A DNA stretch of 64,000 nucleotides from Xiamenia xianingshaonis (GCF_017945865.1 NZ_CP072829.1:434001-498000); one strand, 5' to 3'. Positions 50,379 to 61,525 are shown, counted from the stretch's first letter. The notes: generated by a model not told the origin, from the letters alone. Made by a program: numbers and translations.

Positions 50379-52922
50379 TTACTTCCGCACGAACACGCTC
50401 AACACGCGGGCGAGCAGGCTTGGCTTGTGCTGGGTGCTCGCGTTGCTGCTGGCAGCCTTGGCCGTTGCGGCGCCCGCAGCAGCCCCGGCGCTTCCGGCCG
50501 CGGCGTTCGCCGATGCGGCGGCTTCGGCCGGCTCTCCTGCGTCTGCCGGCTCTCCGGCCTGCGCATCGACCGCCGTGGCCACCGCCACGCTCGTGGCGAC
50601 CTTGCTGGCCGCCTCCATCGCCGCCTCGCGCTCGGCCTGGGCCGCCGCTCGCGCTTCTGCCGCCAGCCGGCGCTCTTCCACCTGGCGGGCCGCTTCGTTC
50701 TCGGCCGCTTCCAGGCGTCGCTTCTGCGCCCGCTTGATCAAGAACTCCTGACTTTCGAACAGCGACGTCGTGCCGTTTTCATCCTGCTTCGCGAACGCCC
50801 CGAGCCGCGTGTATTCGCTGTTCGGCAGCAGCTCGCGCAGCTTCGCCGTGTCGGACATGCACAAATCCATGTAGTCGAGGATCTGGTCCTTGATTTCCGA
50901 ATTCAGTATCGGCCAGGCGATTTCTACGCGCTTGTCCATGTTTCGGGTCATCAGGTCTGCGCTGGAGCAGTACACCTTCATCGATTCGCGCGGCCCGAAC
51001 CCGTAAATGCGGCTGTGTTCCAACAGTCGTCCGACGATCGACACCACGCGCACGTTGTCGGTGTAGCCCTCAAGGCCGGGCACCAGGCAGCAGATGCCGC
51101 GCACGAGCATGGTCGTCGGCACGCCGGCTTGGCTGGCCTCGACGATCTTCTCGATCACGTCCTTGTCGGTCACCGAGTTCGTTTTGAAGAACAGCCCGCA
51201 CGGCTGGCCCGCTTTCGCGAGCGAGATCTGCTGATCGATGTTCGCGATGATCATGGGTTTTATCTGCAGCGGAGCCACTTTCAGGATGCTGTAGTTGTCG
51301 CTGGCGTTTTCCAGGCCCATGTTGCGGAAGAATTCGGTGGCGTCGCGGCCGAACGTGGGATCGGTGGTGATGAACGACAGGTCGGTGTAGAGCTTCGCCG
51401 TCTTCTCGTTGTAGTTGCCCGTGCCGAGCTGCGTTATGTGCTGCAGCCCCTCGGGCGTCTGGCGCGTGATGCAGCAGATCTTGCTGTGCACCTTGTAGTC
51501 GTGGAACCCGTAGATGACGTTGCATCCGGCCTGCTCAAAGCGCTGCGACCACTCGATGTTGTTCGATTCGTCGAAGCGTGCGCGCAGCTCGAACAGCGCG
51601 GTGACCTCCTTGCCGTTTTCGGCTGCGGTGATGAGCGCTTCGGCCAGGTGCGACTGGCTGGCCAGGCGGTACAGCGTGATCTTGATGGAGATGACGCTGG
51701 GGTCGGTAGACGCTTCGCGCAGCAGCTGCACGAAGGGGTCCATCGATTCGTAGGGGTAGGACAGCAGCACTTCTTTTTCGCATACCTGGTCCATGATGTG
51801 GCGGTTGCGGTCGAGGCAGGCGGGCCATTGCGGCGTGAACGGGGTGTTGGTCAGCCGCTCGCGCTGCTTGTCGCTCACGCGGCTTGCCAAGCCCCACGTG
51901 TAGCTCATGTCCAGCGGCACGCGCGTGGTAAACACCTGGTGATGCTTCAAGTTCAAGCGTTTGAGCAGCACTTTCTCCGACGTTTCGGACAAGGGGCGCT
52001 CGGCTTCCAGGCGCACCGGGGCCAGGCGCGCGCGCTTCTTCAAGATGCGCTTCATGTGCTCGCGGTAGTCTTCGTCCTGCGCGTCGGTCGATTCGGTGGC
52101 GTCCAGGTCGGCGTTGCGCGTGACGCAGATGACGTCGGTGTACTTCACTTCGTACATGCTGAAGATGTCGGCGGCCACCATTTCGATGACGTGTTCCAGC
52201 AAAATGTACTGGAAGCCGTCGCCGGGCAGCTTCACGACGCGCTCGCACTGCCGGGGCATGGGCACGAGCCCGAACGTGACGCCTTCCGCGCCGAGGTTCT
52301 TCTTGCTTTCCTTGTCATCGTGCTGGGCGGCCTCTTCGACGCCGTCCTTGCCCTTCTTCTTGCCGGCCTTCTTCTTCGGGCCCACTTCTTCGTCGAGCCG
52401 CACGATGACGTACAAGGCGCCGTTTTCCAGATGCGGGAAGGGGTGGCGCGAGTTGATGATCTGCGGCGACAGGAACGGCATGACGTTGTGGCGCACGTAG
52501 GTGGCGAGGAATTCGCGCTGCGCGTCGTCCAAGTCCTCGGCGCGCAGGTGGCTGACGCCCGCGTCCGCCAACAGCTTGCGCAGCGCTTCGTAGGTGGCTT
52601 CCTGGATGGGGTAGAGCTCGTGGCACCGCTTGTAGATGGCGTCGAGCTGCTGGGCCGGCGTCATGCCCGATTTGGAATCGATGATGGACTTTTTCACCAG
52701 CGAGAGGTCGGTCAGGCTGCCGACGCGCACCATGAAGAACTCTTGCAGGTTCGACCAGAAGATGGAGATGAAGTTCAGGCGCTCAAGCAGCGGCACGGTC
52801 TCGTCGGCGCCCTGGTCAAGGACGCGTTCGTTGAACGTGAGCCAGGAGAGCTCGCGGTTTTGCAGATACGGTGCGACGGTCTCGTCGGCTTTGGGTGCGC
52901 ATGCTTCGTCAGCGCTGTCCAT
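50379..52922 (-). CDS. ppk1: Polyphosphate kinase 1
   Basis: 847 residues against about 690-720 for typical PPK1. Domains in order: N-terminal NRELSWLTFNERVLDQG, a head domain with a Lys-rich insertion near 190-215 (GPKKKAGKKKGKDG), and the two phospholipase-D-like catalytic domains with the autophosphorylated His in YKVHSKICCI and LGTGNYNEKTAKLYTDLSF. It makes polyphosphate from ATP. After residue ~705 a long Ala/Glu linker leads to a final KPSLLARVLSVFVRK that could be a membrane-binding amphipathic helix. AGGGGG precedes ATG 52922. It lies downstream of ppx on the same strand. Confidence 0.94.
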   Translation of the reverse strand: MDSADEACAPKADETVAPYLQNRELSWLTFNERVLDQGADETVPLLERLNFISIFWSNLQEFFMVRVGSLTDLSLVKKSIIDSKSGMTPAQQLDAIYKRCHELYPIQEATYEALRKLLADAGVSHLRAEDLDDAQREFLATYVRHNVMPFLSPQIINSRHPFPHLENGALYVIVRLDEEVGPKKKAGKKKGKDGVEEAAQHDDKESKKNLGAEGVTFGLVPMPRQCERVVKLPGDGFQYILLEHVIEMVAADIFSMYEVKYTDVICVTRNADLDATESTDAQDEDYREHMKRILKKRARLAPVRLEAERPLSETSEKVLLKRLNLKHHQVFTTRVPLDMSYTWGLASRVSDKQRERLTNTPFTPQWPACLDRNRHIMDQVCEKEVLLSYPYESMDPFVQLLREASTDPSVISIKITLYRLASQSHLAEALITAAENGKEVTALFELRARFDESNNIEWSQRFEQAGCNVIYGFHDYKVHSKICCITRQTPEGLQHITQLGTGNYNEKTAKLYTDLSFITTDPTFGRDATEFFRNMGLENASDNYSILKVAPLQIKPMIIANIDQQISLAKAGQPCGLFFKTNSVTDKDVIEKIVEASQAGVPTTMLVRGICCLVPGLEGYTDNVRVVSIVGRLLEHSRIYGFGPRESMKVYCSSADLMTRNMDKRVEIAWPILNSEIKDQILDYMDLCMSDTAKLRELLPNSEYTRLGAFAKQDENGTTSLFESQEFLIKRAQKRRLEAAENEAARQVEERRLAAEARAAAQAEREAAMEAASKVATSVAVATAVDAQAGEPADAGEPAEAAASANAAAGSAGAAAGAATAKAASSNASTQHKPSLLARVLSVFVRK

Positions 52923-53124
52923 AGGAACCCCCTAAGGTTGCAGGGACACGGGGCGCCCGGCCGCAGCGGCGTCGGGCGCTGTTTCCATTGTACGCGATGT
53001 GCTTGCGTTCCGGGGAGGATTTTAGGGCCGTTTTGTCCGCGTCGGGGAAGGGGGCGAAGGGCCCAGCCGGCGCGGGCGCGGCTGGGGGTGTGCTGGCGCG
53101 TCGGCGGGGCGGTGTGGCGGCGGG

Positions 53125-53200
53125 GTGTCAAAGCACCCGACCCCTGACACCTCCAGCAGCGTGTCAGGGGCAGCGTGTCAGGGGTCGGGTGCTTTGACAC
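53125..53200. repeat. 26-bp perfect inverted repeat between ppx and ppk1
   Basis: Arms 53125-53150 (GTGTCAAAGCACCCGACCCC...) and 53175-53200 are perfect complements; the 24-nt loop holds a third partial unit GTGTCAGGGG at 53161-53170. It begins 11 bp downstream of the ppx stop on the minus strand. Confidence 0.85.
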
Positions 53201-53211
53201 GCTCTTCGCCT

Positions 53212-54138
53212 CTATTCGCCCAGCACGCGCTCGATCAGGTAGCCTTCGCGCACGCCGTACTTGCAGATGTCCAGCTTGTCGGCGCCGAGCGTCTTCATGA
53301 GCGACCCGATGACCGCGCATCCCGGCGTCAGCGTGTGCACGCGCTCGGCGCACGCCTTCAGCGCTCCGTGCCCGTAGCTGTTCGGGTCTGCCGTGCAGGC
53401 GGCCAGGATGTCCGCGATGTCGCCTTTCGTCACGGTGCACGGCTTCTCGTCGGTGCCGTCCATGACGGCCCGCATCTTCGCCGACGCTCGCACGCTGCCG
53501 CCCACGCCGTAAAGGGTCGACGCGGAAAACGCCGACGCGTCGCAGGTGGCGGCCAGGTTTTTCGCGAATGCCTTGCGGATGGCCTTCAGCTCGTCGGCGG
53601 TGGGCAGGATGCCGGCCACGAAGTCCGAAAACGACGACAGCGACCCTTGCGGCACGCTCGCGCGTTCCCGGTCACGGCCGCCCCTGATGCTCACCAGCTC
53701 GGTCGAGCCGCCGCCGATGTCGATGAGGGTGCCGCGGTCGATGACGCGGTCGCACGTGGCGCCCACGAAATCGAGATGCGCCTCATCTTCGCCGGACAGC
53801 ACGTTGACGGGCACGCCCACGCGCTCTTCCAGCTCGGCGACCACGTCGCGGCAGTTCGTCGCGTTGCGCACGACGGCGGTCGCGAAGATGTCGATGCGCT
53901 TGCAGTCGAAGTAGCGAGCGTGGCGCACGTGGTCTTTCAGCACCGACGCCGCACGGTCGACGCCCATGGGCGAAAAGGCGCCCTTTTTGTTGATGAACGC
54001 GGCCAAACCCGCCATGGCCTTGTCGTTGACCAGGCGTTTGAAGCCGGGGTTTACCTCGTGCTTGCGCAGCTTGTCGACGTCGTAGACCACCAGGCGAATG
54101 GTGTTGCTTCCCAGGTCGATGACGGCGTAGCGGGGCAT
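53212..54138 (-). CDS. ppx: Exopolyphosphatase (Ppx/GppA family)
   Basis: 308 residues, the short two-domain form common in actinobacteria. Actin-like ATPase motifs: AVIDLGSNTIRLVVYDV at the start, FATAVVRNATN, GEDEAHLDFVGA, LIDIGGGSTELV and YGVGGSVRASA. It releases phosphate from polyphosphate (or pppGpp). AAAGGA precedes ATG 54138. Together with ppk1 and the PPK2 gene it forms a polyphosphate group, with ppx divergent from PPK2. Confidence 0.9.
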   Translation of the reverse strand: MPRYAVIDLGSNTIRLVVYDVDKLRKHEVNPGFKRLVNDKAMAGLAAFINKKGAFSPMGVDRAASVLKDHVRHARYFDCKRIDIFATAVVRNATNCRDVVAELEERVGVPVNVLSGEDEAHLDFVGATCDRVIDRGTLIDIGGGSTELVSIRGGRDRERASVPQGSLSSFSDFVAGILPTADELKAIRKAFAKNLAATCDASAFSASTLYGVGGSVRASAKMRAVMDGTDEKPCTVTKGDIADILAACTADPNSYGHGALKACAERVHTLTPGCAVIGSLMKTLGADKLDICKYGVREGYLIERVLGE

Positions 54139-54569
54139 GTCGTTTCCTTTCTCAGACGAATGGGTGCCGGCGCGCGGACTGCGGCCCGCTCGGCGGACTG
54201 CCGGGCGGCAGCCTTCCGGGCGGGCCTTGGGTCCTTGAGCGGCGGCGGTTTTGATTTTGCCGCCCCACTTTAGCGCAGTGCGGATGCGACGGGTGAAACC
54301 GTAGCCGCATTGTTGGGCGCTTGGCTTGACGCGGCGGGTTTTCGGTCGGGGGCCTGGTTCTGGCGCCGGGCGGCAGCGCGGGCGGGGCGCGAGTGCCGGC
54401 GGCGGAGGCTAGCGGCTCGGGCGGGCTTGCCGGCGGCGGCTAGCAGCGCGGGGTGCGAGTGCCGGCGATGGCGGTTGGGCCCTCGTCCCGTTCTCGGTTC
54501 AACGTCGCGTCAAACGCCTTCTCGATCTGCTATGATAAAAGCTTCGACATCTGCAGCGAAAGGAACGCC
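54139..54569. other. ppx-PPK2 divergent intergenic region
   Basis: 431 bp, extremely GC-rich to ~54480, with an imperfect direct repeat (GCGGGGCGCGAGTGCCGGCG near 54383 and GCGGGGTGCGAGTGCCGGCG near 54449). The right end carries the PPK2 promoter. Confidence 0.5.
54528..54536 (+). promoter_or_regulatory. PPK2 promoter, extended -10
   Basis: TGCTATGAT (TGn + TATGAT) 34 bp before the start codon; GTCAAA lies 16 bp upstream as a weak -35. Confidence 0.5.
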
Positions 54570-56309
54570 ATGCTCGAATCCGTTGACTTTTCCCTTGAGC
54601 CTCTGGACAAGGCTTCGTACAAAGAACAGCACGACGCTCTTATGGACAGGCTCGTCGTGCTGCAACAGCAGGCACGCAGCGCCGGCGTGGGACTCGTGGT
54701 GCTGTTCGAGGGCTGGAACGGCGCCGGCAAGGGCAGCCGCATCTCGGACCTGATGTACCGCCTCGACGCGCGTTCCACCAGCGTGCACGTGACCGAAAAC
54801 CTCGACGTGAAGGCGCTGCAGGACTTCCCGGGCTCGCTGTACGGCGTCACCGGCATGCATCCGTCCATGGAGGAGTTTTGGCGGTCGCTCGGCGAGCGCG
54901 GCACCATGACGTTTTACGACCGCGGCTGGTACACCGCCGCCATGCAGCACATGCTGTATTCGGTGTTTGGCGAGATCGCGCTGCAGAAGCGCAGCAGGGG
55001 CAAGTCGGAGAAGGCCGTCTCGCTCGCCATGGAGAAGGCCCGCGAAGAGCGCCACATCGACACGCTGCACCGCTATCTGACCAGCGCGGCCGACTTTGAG
55101 GCGCAGCTGGTCGACGACGGCTACGTGGTCGTGAAGTTTTTTGTGCACGTGACCCACGAAGCCCAGCGCGACCGCTTGAAGCGCCTGTACAACGACCCGC
55201 GGACCCGCTGGCGCGTAGACAAGGACAAGCTGCTGCGCTCATCGAACTACTCGGAGACCTATCGGCTCTACGACAACCTGCTGGAAGGCAGCGATTTTTC
55301 CTACGCGCCATGGCACCTGATCAACGGCGAGGACAAGCGTCGCGCGAACCTGCAGATCGCATCCACCCTGGTGAAGGCCATTGAAGACGCGCTGGCGAAG
55401 GGTCCCGACGAGGCCGCCGCCCAGGCCGCCGCGAAGGCCCAGGCAAATTCCGCCGGCGCCTTGGCCGCAGCGCCGCTGTTCGGCCGCACGCCGGAAGAGG
55501 AAGCCGCCATCGTTGCCGAGGCCGAGGCAGCCGCCCGCGAAGCCGCGTCCAAGGCCCCCCGCGCCTCGCGCTTCCCGCTGATCGACGACTACCCGCGCCT
55601 CGACGAGATTCGCCACGACTTGGCGCTTGAGCCCGAAGAGTACCGCCGCGAGCTGAAAAAGCAGCAAAAGCGCCTGTTCAACCTGGAAATGGAGATGTAC
55701 CAGAAGCGCATTCCGCTCATTTTGATGTACGAGGGCTGGGATGCGGCCGGCAAGGGCGGCAACATCAAGCGCGTCGCCCAGGCGCTCGACGCCCGCGCCT
55801 ACACCATCTTCCCGTCGCCTGCGCCGACGAAGCCCGAACTGATGCACCCCTTCCTGTGGCGCTACTGGACGCGCCTGCCCAAGGCCGGGCACGTGGGCAT
55901 CTACGATCGCAGCTGGTACGGGCGCGTGCTGGTCGAGCGCGTCGAGGGCTTCGCCAGCTCGTCGGAGTGGGCCCGCGCTTACGACGAGATCAACGAATTC
56001 GAGCAAGAGCTGGTGCGATGGGGCGCCATCCTGCTGAAGTTCTGGGTGAACATCAGCCCCGAAGAGCAGCTGGCCCGCTTCCGCGCCCGCGAACAGGACC
56101 CGTCGAAGCAGTGGAAGATGACCGACGAGGACTGGCGCAACCGCGACAAGTTTCCGCAGTACAAGGCGGCGGTCGAGGACATGTTCCGGCTGACGTCCAC
56201 GCCGTTCGCGCCGTGGATCGTGCTCGAAAGCGACGACAAGCGCTACGCCCGCATCAAAGCCTTACAGATCATCAACGATGCCTTGGATGTGCGCTTGCAC
56301 GAGAACTAA
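54570..56309 (+). CDS. Two-domain PPK2 (polyphosphate:AMP phosphotransferase)
   Basis: 579 residues. Two PPK2 domains in tandem: the first (~20-270) with Walker A FEGWNGAGKGSRISDLMYRL and TFYDRGWYTAAM, the second (~355-575) with YEGWDAAGKGGNIKRVAQAL and YDRSWYGRVLVERVEGF. They are joined by an Ala-rich linker of ~60 residues. Two-domain PPK2 enzymes (PAP, class II) phosphorylate AMP to ADP with polyphosphate. ATG 54570 follows GAAAGGA; the open frame further upstream crosses the promoter. With ppk1 and ppx this can feed polyphosphate back into nucleotide pools. Confidence 0.92.
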   Translation: MLESVDFSLEPLDKASYKEQHDALMDRLVVLQQQARSAGVGLVVLFEGWNGAGKGSRISDLMYRLDARSTSVHVTENLDVKALQDFPGSLYGVTGMHPSMEEFWRSLGERGTMTFYDRGWYTAAMQHMLYSVFGEIALQKRSRGKSEKAVSLAMEKAREERHIDTLHRYLTSAADFEAQLVDDGYVVVKFFVHVTHEAQRDRLKRLYNDPRTRWRVDKDKLLRSSNYSETYRLYDNLLEGSDFSYAPWHLINGEDKRRANLQIASTLVKAIEDALAKGPDEAAAQAAAKAQANSAGALAAAPLFGRTPEEEAAIVAEAEAAAREAASKAPRASRFPLIDDYPRLDEIRHDLALEPEEYRRELKKQQKRLFNLEMEMYQKRIPLILMYEGWDAAGKGGNIKRVAQALDARAYTIFPSPAPTKPELMHPFLWRYWTRLPKAGHVGIYDRSWYGRVLVERVEGFASSSEWARAYDEINEFEQELVRWGAILLKFWVNISPEEQLARFRAREQDPSKQWKMTDEDWRNRDKFPQYKAAVEDMFRLTSTPFAPWIVLESDDKRYARIKALQIINDALDVRLHEN

Positions 56310-56397
56310 CGAAGCGGTATGATCATAGTATCCGTTGACATCGAATCGAACGGCGCCCGGGATAAGCTGAGCGCATGACATAGATAGGGGATCGTAC

Positions 56398-56514
56398 ATG
56401 GACAGCATTTTGGGAGTCGTGCCGATGTGGGCCGTATGGGCCATCGTGGCCGTCATCGTGCTCATCATCATCGTCTTTATTGCAAAGGGTTTCATCGACG
56501 AGATGAAAAAGTAG
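56398..56514 (+). CDS. 38-residue single-span membrane protein
   Basis: It begins MDSILGVVPMWAVWAIVAVI, continues as a very hydrophobic helix to ~residue 28 and ends KGFIDEMKK. AGGGG lies 9 nt before the ATG, and a strong terminator closes the transcript 24 bp after the stop, so it looks like a real gene. It follows the PPK2 gene by 88 bp and may be co-transcribed. No antisense RNA is evident. Function unknown; it could be a small regulatory membrane protein. Confidence 0.7.
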   Translation: MDSILGVVPMWAVWAIVAVIVLIIIVFIAKGFIDEMKK

Positions 56515-56537
56515 CCCGCAAGCGACAGACCGGCTGC

Positions 56538-56570
56538 AAAAGGCGTCTCTCTTCGGAGGGGCGCCTTTTT
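56538..56570 (+). terminator. Terminator with UUCG loop
   Basis: AAAAGGCG/CGCCTTTT with CTCTC/GAGGG closes a C(UUCG)G tetraloop, then five T. A strong, symmetric A/T-flanked terminator. Confidence 0.93.
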
Positions 56571-56781
56571 ATGTGCGGGGCTGGCGGGGAAACGCCGGCA
56601 GGGAGGGCGGTCGGCTGTGACCAGGGGCGTTAGCGGAAGAGGGATGGCAGAGGGAGAGGGCGACAGCAGGTCGCGGAGGCGGCAGCAGCGGAAGGAGGCA
56701 GCCGGGGGCCGGGCAGAAAAGGGGGTGCGGCAGCAGAGAGGGGCGGAAGCGTCGGGTTTGGCGGTGTTTTGTGGGTCTGAG
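56571..56781. other. Purine-rich non-coding stretch
   Basis: About 210 bp dominated by G and A on the plus strand; no gene or clear structure. Confidence 0.5.
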
Positions 56782-57035
56782 TGTGAAGAAATTGTGTAGT
56801 TGAGATTTTAGGCGGGAATTTCAGGGGCTGTTACATCTTTTTCGCTATATCCTCGTTTGAGGATAGTATAAAAACTGGTATATATACCGTAGTTTTGGCC
56901 AAAAACGGCTCGGAAGGAGGACTGGCAAGGTGCTTTTGGGGCGAATCTCGCCTTCTGAAGCCCGAAATTCGGGCGAAAAGATGCGAAGGGCGGTCGAAAC
57001 AGCCTGTATTATCTCCAGTACACAATTTCTTCACA
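56782..57035 (-). mobile_element. MITE-like element, copy B (254 bp)
   Basis: The ends are a 25-bp inverted repeat starting TGTGAAGAAATTGTGTA, with 23 of 25 positions identical between ends. It matches copy A (38510-38764) when read on the minus strand: same ends, length within 1 bp, and a shared block CGCATC-TTTT at offset 51 from the left end. It contains the palindrome GGTATATATACC (56877-56888). The right end lies 1 bp before the queA stop codon. No transposase inside. Confidence 0.72.
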
Positions 57036-57036
57036 A

Positions 57037-58161
57037 TTAGAAGGGCGCCCGACCGTTCCCAGAGGAGCAGATGAACATGGCGTCGCCGAACGAGAGCATG
57101 CGGTAGCGCTCGGCAATGGCGTGGGCGTAGGCGTTCATGACGTTTTCCCTGGTAGAGAACGCGCTGACGAGCATCATGAGCGTGGAGCGGGGCACGTGGA
57201 AGTTCGTGACCAGCGCGTCGACCACGTGGAAGGCGCTTCCGGGCAACAGGTAGAGCGACGTGGCGGCCCGATCGCAGGCGACGAGCGCTCCGGCGCCGTT
57301 GTCGGCGGTCGGGTCCCAGGCGCTTTCCAAGCTGCGCACGCTGGTGGTGCCCACGGCGATGACGCGTCCGCCGGATTCCTTGGCGCGGCGGACGGCGGCC
57401 ACGGTGCGCTCGGGAACCGTGTAGTACTCGGTGTGCATGGCGTGCTCGGTCGGGTCGTCTTCGTCCACGACGCGGAACGTGTCAAGCCCCACCTCCAGCT
57501 CGACCGTCTCCCAGACGGCGCCCGCTTCTTGTATGCGGTCGATGAGCTGGGGCGTGAAGTGCAGGCCGGCGGTGGGGGCGGCGGCGGACGATTCGCGGCG
57601 ACTGTACACGGTTTGGTACAGCTCTTCGTCGCCGGCGTAGTCGTGGATGTAGGGCGGCAGCGGCGTGTGGCCCACCGCGTGCAAGGCCTCGTCAAGCGAG
57701 GGGAGCGTCGTGGAAAGCCGTACGATGCGCTCGCCTTTCTGGCCGTGGGGCGCCCAGTCGACCACCTCGGCGCTGAGCGCGACGGCGCCAGCGGCATCGC
57801 GGAAGTCGACGACGGCCCCAGAGCCCGGTTTCAGCCGCTTGCCCGGCCGCACGAGCGCTTCCCAAAACGCCACGCGGTTCGTGCGCGGCTCCGGGCCGGC
57901 GGCTTCGCGCAGCAGAAACACCTCGGCGGCGCCTTCGGTTCCGCGCTTGGCGCCGAGCAGGCGGGCCGGCAGCACGCGGGTCTCGTTGGCGACGAACACG
58001 TCCCCGGGGCGCACGTAGTCGACGATGTCGCGGAAGATGCGGTCTTGCAGGGCACCGGTCGCGCGGTCCATCACCAGCAGCCGGCAGCCGTCGCGCACCG
58101 AAGCCGGCTCTTGGGCGATCAGTTCGGCGGGCAGGTCGTAATCAAAGTCGCTCGTCTTCAC
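57037..58161 (-). CDS. queA: S-adenosylmethionine:tRNA ribosyltransferase-isomerase
   Basis: 374 residues. QueA moves the ribosyl part of SAM onto preQ1 in tRNA to give epoxyqueuosine. Seen: FDYDLPAELIAQEPA, VFVANETRVLPARL, AAPTAGLHFTPQLID, ELEVGLDTFRVV, HTEYYTVPE and TNFHVPRSTLMMLVSAF. The start is GTG 58161, inside the end of queH (20-bp overlap), preceded by GAAAGAAG. The stop codon is 1 bp from the MITE-like element B, so the transcript end has been replaced by that element. Confidence 0.94.
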   Translation of the reverse strand: MKTSDFDYDLPAELIAQEPASVRDGCRLLVMDRATGALQDRIFRDIVDYVRPGDVFVANETRVLPARLLGAKRGTEGAAEVFLLREAAGPEPRTNRVAFWEALVRPGKRLKPGSGAVVDFRDAAGAVALSAEVVDWAPHGQKGERIVRLSTTLPSLDEALHAVGHTPLPPYIHDYAGDEELYQTVYSRRESSAAAPTAGLHFTPQLIDRIQEAGAVWETVELEVGLDTFRVVDEDDPTEHAMHTEYYTVPERTVAAVRRAKESGGRVIAVGTTSVRSLESAWDPTADNGAGALVACDRAATSLYLLPGSAFHVVDALVTNFHVPRSTLMMLVSAFSTRENVMNAYAHAIAERYRMLSFGDAMFICSSGNGRAPF

Positions 58162-59107
58162 GGTTTTCTTCTTTCACCTGGTCTTTCATTTGCTTGCGCA
58201 TGGCTTTCAGGATGGCGTGCTTGCGCTGCTGCTTGTCTTGGTACGCTTGGCGCTCGGCGCGCTTTTCGGCGCGTTTTGCCTCTTGCGCCTGGCGTTCGGC
58301 GGCGTGCGCGGCCCGTTCGGCGGCTCGCATCGCCTTGCGCAGCTGCCGCTCGGCCTGGGCTTCTGTGTCGGAGAGCCGGCAGCCGCAGAAGTTCTGGCGG
58401 TACATGCCGGCCTCGCGGCTGCGCCTGGTGGCTTCGTCGTAATAAGGGCGGAAGTCGCGAAAGACGCTGTCGAGCCCGTGGCGGGCGGCGGCGCGGTCCA
58501 GCTCTTCTTCGATGACGTCGGTGTATTGGTAGGGGCTGACCGAAAGCGTGGTGCCGATGGCGTCGAAGCCGTGTTCGACGGCGTAGCGCGCGGCTTCTTC
58601 GAAGCGCAGCCGATAGCAGGCGCGGCAGCGGGCGGCGCGTGCGTCGGGGTCGACGGCGAGCGCTGCCCGAAGCCGGGGGTCGAGCGTGGCGAGCGCGGCC
58701 GCCTCGCGTTCTGTCTCGGCCGCCGCTTCGGCTTTCGTCGCCGCTGCTGTCCCCTCGGCCGGGCCTGCCGCTCCTGCCGCCTCGCGTCCTGCCTCGGCCG
58801 GGCCTGCCGCCCCCGTCGCTCCCGCCACCTCTTTCCTTGCCACCCTCATCAGGGCTTTTGCGAGCGCGGCGCTTCCAATGGCCCCGGCGGTCTTGTCCCA
58901 GTCGCGGACGTCGTAGCGCCCTTCTGCGACGGACACGCCTTCTGTGGCGGCCCATTCGCGCAGCGTGGCAAGCCGGTGGTCGTACTCCTCGCGCGGGTGA
59001 ATGTTAGAGTTGGCAAACAAAATGGCCGGTTCGACGCCTTCCTCGCGCAACACGCGCACCGGTTCGAGCGAGCAGGGGCCGCAGCAGGCATGCAGTAACA
59101 GTTTCAT
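58142..59107 (-). CDS. queH: Epoxyqueuosine reductase QueH
   Basis: 321 residues against about 200-250 usual. QueH (DUF208) reduces epoxyqueuosine to queuosine and replaces the cobalamin-dependent QueG. Conserved cysteines appear in LLHACCGPCSLEPV, CRACYRLRFEEAA and NFCGCRLSD, and YQYTDVIEEEL is typical. An Ala/Gly/Glu-rich insert of ~45 residues follows residue 100, and a 65-residue charged coiled coil (AERQAQEAKRAEKRAERQAY) ends the protein. ATG 59107 has GGAG upstream. It overlaps queA and is divergent from the HAD-tgt pair. Confidence 0.92.
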   Translation of the reverse strand: MKLLLHACCGPCSLEPVRVLREEGVEPAILFANSNIHPREEYDHRLATLREWAATEGVSVAEGRYDVRDWDKTAGAIGSAALAKALMRVARKEVAGATGAAGPAEAGREAAGAAGPAEGTAAATKAEAAAETEREAAALATLDPRLRAALAVDPDARAARCRACYRLRFEEAARYAVEHGFDAIGTTLSVSPYQYTDVIEEELDRAAARHGLDSVFRDFRPYYDEATRRSREAGMYRQNFCGCRLSDTEAQAERQLRKAMRAAERAAHAAERQAQEAKRAEKRAERQAYQDKQQRKHAILKAMRKQMKDQVKEENREDERL

Positions 59108-59296
59108 GGGGGTTTTCTCCGCTCTGTCGCAACTCTCGTATACTACCATGACGCACGCGATGGGCAATCGAAACGACGCGCGACGGACGATCAGCAAAAA
59201 GACGGCGCCCCGGCAAACGGGTCCGACCCGGCTGGAGAGGCTTCTTGGGCCTGGTCCGTCTTTTCGGCGAACGCGTCGGCGGGGAAGGCGGAAGCG

Positions 59297-61359
<2,063 letters not shown>

Positions 61360-61386
61360 TATATAAGCGACTGCAGCGGCAGGAAA

Positions 61387-61470
61387 GCGGGGCGGCGCCC
61401 TCCGCCCCGCCCCCGGCCCGCGCACGGCGCTTCTCGCAGCCGCGCGCGGGCCTTCTCTGCTCTGCTTTTT
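61387..61470 (+). terminator. Double hairpin after tgt
   Basis: GCGGGGCGG/CCGCCCCGC (9 bp, 61387-61410) is followed by GGCCCGCGC/GCGCGGGCC (61415-61452) and a pyrimidine-rich tail ending in five T. Confidence 0.6.
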
Positions 61471-61497
61471 CAACCCAGCGATCTTCTGAGTCTTCTC

Positions 61498-61525
61498 TTT
61501 ACATGCTACGGTTTTGTGGCACAAT
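61498..61525 (+). promoter_or_regulatory. secDF promoter
   Basis: TTTACA, 16 bp, CACAAT preceded by TG (extended -10). The leader to ATG 61591 is about 60 nt. Confidence 0.55.
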
